Assembly (NCBI GenBank): GCA_017538005.1
Contig: JAFYJR010000120.1
Location: 1-5,035 of the forward strand
Source: Clostridia bacterium
GTDB lineage: Bacteria; Bacillota; Clostridia; Oscillospirales; Acutalibacteraceae
Length of the DNA stretch: 5,035 bases
Direction: 5' to 3'
The number at the start of each line of letters is the position of its first letter. The stretch's first letter is position 1. Below are positions 1 to 5,035 of the stretch, piece after piece. The translations under genes were made by a program, and so were the position numbers. The notes beneath the pieces were generated by a model, which saw nothing but the letters and a program-made list of their open reading frames with translations, did no database searches and was not told where the DNA came from.

Positions 1-1323
1 ATGGGAGGTGCGGGGGAACATGTCGAGGGGTTGAACAGTTTGGATGGTGAAGCCTAAGGCGGCGAGGCGGGCGCAGTCGCGGGCGAGGGTGGCCGGGTCG
101 CATGAGACGTAGACCAGGCGCCTTGGCGCCATGCCCGAGATTATCTCGGGCAACTCCGCGTCAAGACCTTTGCGCGGAGGGTCTACGACGATTGTATCCG
201 GCCTCGCGTTTTGCTCTTTTAAGTTTTGGGCAATTGCCTTCGCATCGCCGCAGAAGAACTCTGCGTTGGTAATTTTATTTAGTTGTGCGTTCTTTTTCGC
301 GTCCTCTACGGCTTCCGGTATTATTTCAACTCCTACGAGTTTCTTCGTTGTGTCAGCGAGGGTTATTCCTATTGTTCCTATACCGCAGTAGAGGTCAAGT
401 AGGAGGTCATTATCGTTGCTGACAAGGTTTTTTACTTTACGGTACAGTTTCTCGCACTGGTCACTGTTTATCTGATAGAAAGAGAGGGGTGAAATCCGGA
501 AGGTTTTGCCGAGCAGTTTGTCGGTTATGTATCCGTCACCATATATTACTTTGTTATATGGTCCGAGAATTACATTGCTGTTTTCTTTGTTGATGTTTAA
601 GACTATTGTTTTGAGTTTTGGTATGCCGTTTTGAAGTTCGGTGACGAGTTTGTTTTCGTTTGGAATCTCGTCGCCGTTTATGACTAAAGCTACCAGAACC
701 TCTTTTGTGTATCTGCCTTCTCTGATGTATATGTGTCGGAGGAGGCCTTTGTTTTTCTCTTCGTCGTAGACTGAGATATTGTTCTCTTTAATCCAGTTCT
801 CTGTTATGTCGAGAATGTCTTTGAAGACTGCCGGTTGCAGTTTGCAGTCTTTCTGAGGAACTATGCGGTGAGTGTTAAACGCGTAGAAACCTATCAGCGG
901 TTCATTGGTTCTTGTATCTTTGGCAATGGGGAACTGGGCTTTGTTTCTGTAGTGATCTGTCTCGTCCGCACCAATGATAGGTTCTATTTTGGGGTTTAGG
1001 TGAGCAAGGCGTTCAAAGGCGTCTCTCACGCGTTGCTCCTTTATCTCAAGTTCCTTTTCATATGTTATGTGCCTGAACGCACAGCCGCCGCATTTGCCTG
1101 CGGCTTCGCAGTCAGGTATTATGCGGTCAGGCGATGCCTTCAGGATGTTATTGATTTTGCCTACGGCATAGTTTTGTTTGGCTTTGATTATGTGGCATTC
1201 TATTTCATCGCCTATGGCTGTGTTCCTGACAAAAACGGCCTGACCGTCGAAGTGTCCCACACCGGAACCTTCAGCGGTCATGCCGTCTATTGTGAGTTTT
1301 ATGTCTTCGTTCTTTTTAAGCAT
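1..1323 (-). CDS. rlmD: 23S rRNA (uracil-5-)-methyltransferase, RlmD/RumA type (C-terminus cut by window edge)
   Basis: This is a SAM-dependent enzyme of the TrmA/RumA family that makes 5-methyluridine in 23S rRNA, typically at U1939; Gram-positive RlmCD relatives also act on U747. I read 441 codons without a stop. Residues 1-55 look like a TRAM RNA-binding domain. C72, C78 and C81 (CX5CX2C, in CEAAGKCGGC) plus C160 match the family's 4Fe-4S ligands. The SAM-binding loop is LDLYCGIGTIG (309-319), followed by DPPRKG (381-386). The catalytic nucleophile is C408 in VSCDPATLARD. The window ends inside the family's MFPRTSH-(V/I)E signature, so the general-base Glu and an estimated 10-15 residues lie outside. 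The ATG at 1323 is chosen because it starts right at the TRAM domain and overlaps the upstream stop (TGATG). No Shine-Dalgarno is visible, which suggests translational coupling. The family is certain; RlmD versus RlmCD/TrmA specificity is less so. Confidence 0.93.
   Translation of the reverse strand, partial: MLKKNEDIKLTIDGMTAEGSGVGHFDGQAVFVRNTAIGDEIECHIIKAKQNYAVGKINNILKASPDRIIPDCEAAGKCGGCAFRHITYEKELEIKEQRVRDAFERLAHLNPKIEPIIGADETDHYRNKAQFPIAKDTRTNEPLIGFYAFNTHRIVPQKDCKLQPAVFKDILDITENWIKENNISVYDEEKNKGLLRHIYIREGRYTKEVLVALVINGDEIPNENKLVTELQNGIPKLKTIVLNINKENSNVILGPYNKVIYGDGYITDKLLGKTFRISPLSFYQINSDQCEKLYRKVKNLVSNDNDLLLDLYCGIGTIGITLADTTKKLVGVEIIPEAVEDAKKNAQLNKITNAEFFCGDAKAIAQNLKEQNARPDTIVVDPPRKGLDAELPEIISGMAPRRLVYVSCDPATLARDCARLAALGFTIQTVQPLDMFPRTSH
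132..152. repeat. Perfect 9-bp inverted repeat inside rlmD
   Basis: The arms TGCCCGAGA (132-140) and TCTCGGGCA (144-152) are exact reverse complements around a 3-nt loop, giving a stable hairpin in the mRNA. It encodes LPEIISGM of the methyltransferase, just before the catalytic VSCDP segment. No U-tract follows in the direction of transcription, so it does not look like an intrinsic terminator. A direct repeat of GGCGCC (117-122 and 125-130, separated by TT) lies immediately next to it. The structure is seen directly; any function is unknown. Confidence 0.55.
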
Positions 1324-1325
1324 CA
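1321..1325 (-). other. Stop/start overlap (TGATG) joining surface protein gene and rlmD
   Basis: The TGA stop of the surface-protein gene (1325-1323) shares its last base with the ATG of rlmD (1323-1321). The 22 bases upstream of this ATG are A/C-rich and contain no GGAGG-like sequence. That arrangement is typical of termination-reinitiation, in which ribosomes finishing the upstream gene start the next one. The overlap is seen in sequence; coupling is an inference. Confidence 0.7.
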
Positions 1326-2597
1326 GTGTTGTCTGTGTCTTGGTTCGTATCTCTGTTTTTTATGTCTTTTTCTAATGACTCTGTTGTATACATTGAGAAC
1401 TATTACTATTACCGCAAGTGCTCCGATTACGCCGATGATTACTTTAATTATTGTCGGCATGGAGTTGTGGCTTCTCGGGTTTTCCTTGTCTTTGGTGTAA
1501 ACATCGGGATCCTCATCACCCATTGCGGGTTCATCGTTAAAGACATTGAGACTTGTGTAGTTTGATTTGTAACTGTAGTCACAGGACTTGCAGGTGTTGA
1601 GGGTGTAACCGTATTCGCCTTCCTTGGGTTCGACTGTCTGCTTGTCATATTCGGGATTTTCACAGTCGTTCGGGAGAAGGTCTTTTGAGTACTCCATTGT
1701 CTCTCTTCTCTCGAAACCGGTTATGTCGTTACCGTCCTTTGTGAGCGTCCAGTTCATGATTTCGCCTATGTCACCCACACAGTAGGCGCGGCGGTTTGTA
1801 TTGTCCTCAAAGAAGCTTATGAAGCCCGTGACCTTGTTGTTGTCTATGTGGCCTGCATACTTCTCACTGTGGGGAAGGATGTACATGCCTCCTATGCCGC
1901 CGTCGTGAACGTAGCCGTGATCGGAGTCATAGCCTCTGATGTTTATTGTACAGTTAGTGACATCGGGATAGCCATTGGCGTATACGCCGCCCATAAACTG
2001 CTCGTCTTTCCACTCCTTGTTCGTGTCTATACAGACGAGCGTGACATCCGCGGTGCAGTTGTTTATGACGCCTTTGCCATAGCCGAGAATGCCGCCGACA
2101 CCGAAGGATTTACAGTCAGAGGTGAGCCAGAGCTGACCCTCAACGCTGCAGTTTTCTATCGTGCTGTCGGCCATGTAACCGGCTATGGCGCCGATGTATG
2201 TGTTGTCGTTCTTTTCAACATCCACGAATACGCCTAGAAGCGTAAGGTTCTTTACGGTTGCGTTTTCCAGTGTTGAGAAGAGGCCCGCAAAGTATGTGTC
2301 ATACTCTTTCCAGTTGCCGTCAATTGTCGTTCTGGTCGATGTGCCTACATCATTTACATACAGGTTCATTATGGCATATCCGTTGCCTTCAAATGTGCCC
2401 TGAAAATCTATGGGGGTCCAGGGCTGATTGGCGCAGTCTATGTCATTTACAAGTCTGTATGTGGCTGTGGGATCATCCGTCATTTTCAGAAGGTCCTCGT
2501 ATGTGGCAATGTCGATGTATTCCTCTGCAGCTGTCGCAGGAAGCGAGATTGCCGCGAGAATGATTATTGAAATTAAGGCTGCGATTATTCTTTTCAT
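1323..2597 (-). CDS. Secreted, membrane-anchored GLUG-like beta-helix surface protein
   Basis: This 424-residue protein has a predicted exterior location and no known function. It begins with a signal peptide (MKR, hydrophobic core 4-19, likely cleavage near LPATAA, residue 23-24). Residues 27-80 resemble the opening module of clostridial GLUG/pectate-lyase-like proteins (YEDLLKM, YRLVNDIDC, PWTPIDFQGTFEGNGYAIMNL). GLUG-like coils follow: YFAGLFSTLENATVKNLTL (102-120), YIGAIAGYMADSTIENCSV (134-152) and VGGILGYGKGVINNCTADV (167-185), then weaker ones to about 260. A C336xxC339 module (YTLNTCKSCDYSYKSNYT) resembles repeats in clostridial surface proteins. After a short acidic linker, a transmembrane helix (about 381-404) and a basic tail (RKRHKKQ) anchor it with the C-terminus inside; there is no LPXTG motif. 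No catalytic residues were recognised. It lies 11 nt after the ATPase, and a GAGG Shine-Dalgarno supports the start. Possible roles are adhesion, polysaccharide binding, or a metal-related surface partner of the ATPase; none is shown. Confidence 0.85.
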   Translation of the reverse strand: MKRIIAALISIIILAAISLPATAAEEYIDIATYEDLLKMTDDPTATYRLVNDIDCANQPWTPIDFQGTFEGNGYAIMNLYVNDVGTSTRTTIDGNWKEYDTYFAGLFSTLENATVKNLTLLGVFVDVEKNDNTYIGAIAGYMADSTIENCSVEGQLWLTSDCKSFGVGGILGYGKGVINNCTADVTLVCIDTNKEWKDEQFMGGVYANGYPDVTNCTINIRGYDSDHGYVHDGGIGGMYILPHSEKYAGHIDNNKVTGFISFFEDNTNRRAYCVGDIGEIMNWTLTKDGNDITGFERRETMEYSKDLLPNDCENPEYDKQTVEPKEGEYGYTLNTCKSCDYSYKSNYTSLNVFNDEPAMGDEDPDVYTKDKENPRSHNSMPTIIKVIIGVIGALAVIVIVLNVYNRVIRKRHKKQRYEPRHRQH

Positions 2598-2608
2598 CTT
2601 TTATTGCC

Positions 2609-5035
<2,427 letters not shown>

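Noticed and set aside
132..152. Intrinsic terminator
   Set aside because: The stem is good, but no U-tract follows in either direction and it sits within the conserved coding part of rlmD.
131..391. An 86-codon plus-strand frame
   Set aside because: It lies opposite the SAM-binding and DPPRKG region of rlmD, whose reading frame is unambiguous.
1000..1500. A 166-codon plus-strand frame with hydrophobic, Cys- and Tyr-rich translation
   Set aside because: It is antisense to the 5' part of rlmD and the 3' end of the surface-protein gene. The hydrophobic look comes from reading Lys/Glu/Asn-rich coding sequence in reverse.
1448..1663. A 71-codon minus-strand frame overlapping the surface-protein gene in another frame
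   Set aside because: Low-complexity Thr/Pro/Ser translation with no recognisable features, inside a well-supported gene.
1848..2563. Several plus-strand frames of 72-129 codons
   Set aside because: All are antisense to the surface-protein gene and none shows a domain or a convincing ribosome binding site.

Overview
The window holds three genes, all on the minus strand and packed head to tail with almost no non-coding DNA. In transcription order (high to low coordinates) they are: a heavy-metal P1B-type ATPase open at its 5' end (5035 to 2609); a secreted, membrane-anchored beta-helix (GLUG-like) surface protein (2597 to 1323); and a TrmA/RlmD-family 23S rRNA uracil-5-methyltransferase cut off just before its C-terminus by the window edge (1323 to 1). 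The gaps are 11 nt and a 1-nt stop/start overlap (TGATG), so the three very probably share one transcript. No tRNA, rRNA, CRISPR array, insertion sequence or rho-independent terminator was found, and there is no gene-free stretch longer than 11 bases.

The organism is probably a Clostridia-type member of the Bacillota, possibly an uncultured gut lineage. The reasons are the surface protein's make-up (signal peptide, GLUG-like repeats, a CxxC module ending in 'YSYKSNYT', a C-terminal membrane anchor), a recognisable Shine-Dalgarno, and an intermediate, uneven GC content. This is an inference from protein style, not a proven assignment.

The ATPase has every catalytic signature of a Zn/Cd/Pb exporter (TGES, CPC, DKTGT, HP, GDGIND, and the Lys and Asp of the last two helices). 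Its visible N-terminus has no Cys-based metal-binding domain. Instead it carries at least 140 residues of Glu/Asp-rich low-complexity sequence followed by a short His cluster. Its frame stays open to the end of the window, so the true start lies outside.

The gene order suggests metal efflux co-expressed with a cell-surface protein of unknown role; the rRNA methyltransferase may simply be a housekeeping passenger. The most interesting points are the acidic/His N-terminus, the tight coupling of exporter and surface protein, and a sharp GC change with a perfect 9-bp inverted repeat inside the 3' part of rlmD.
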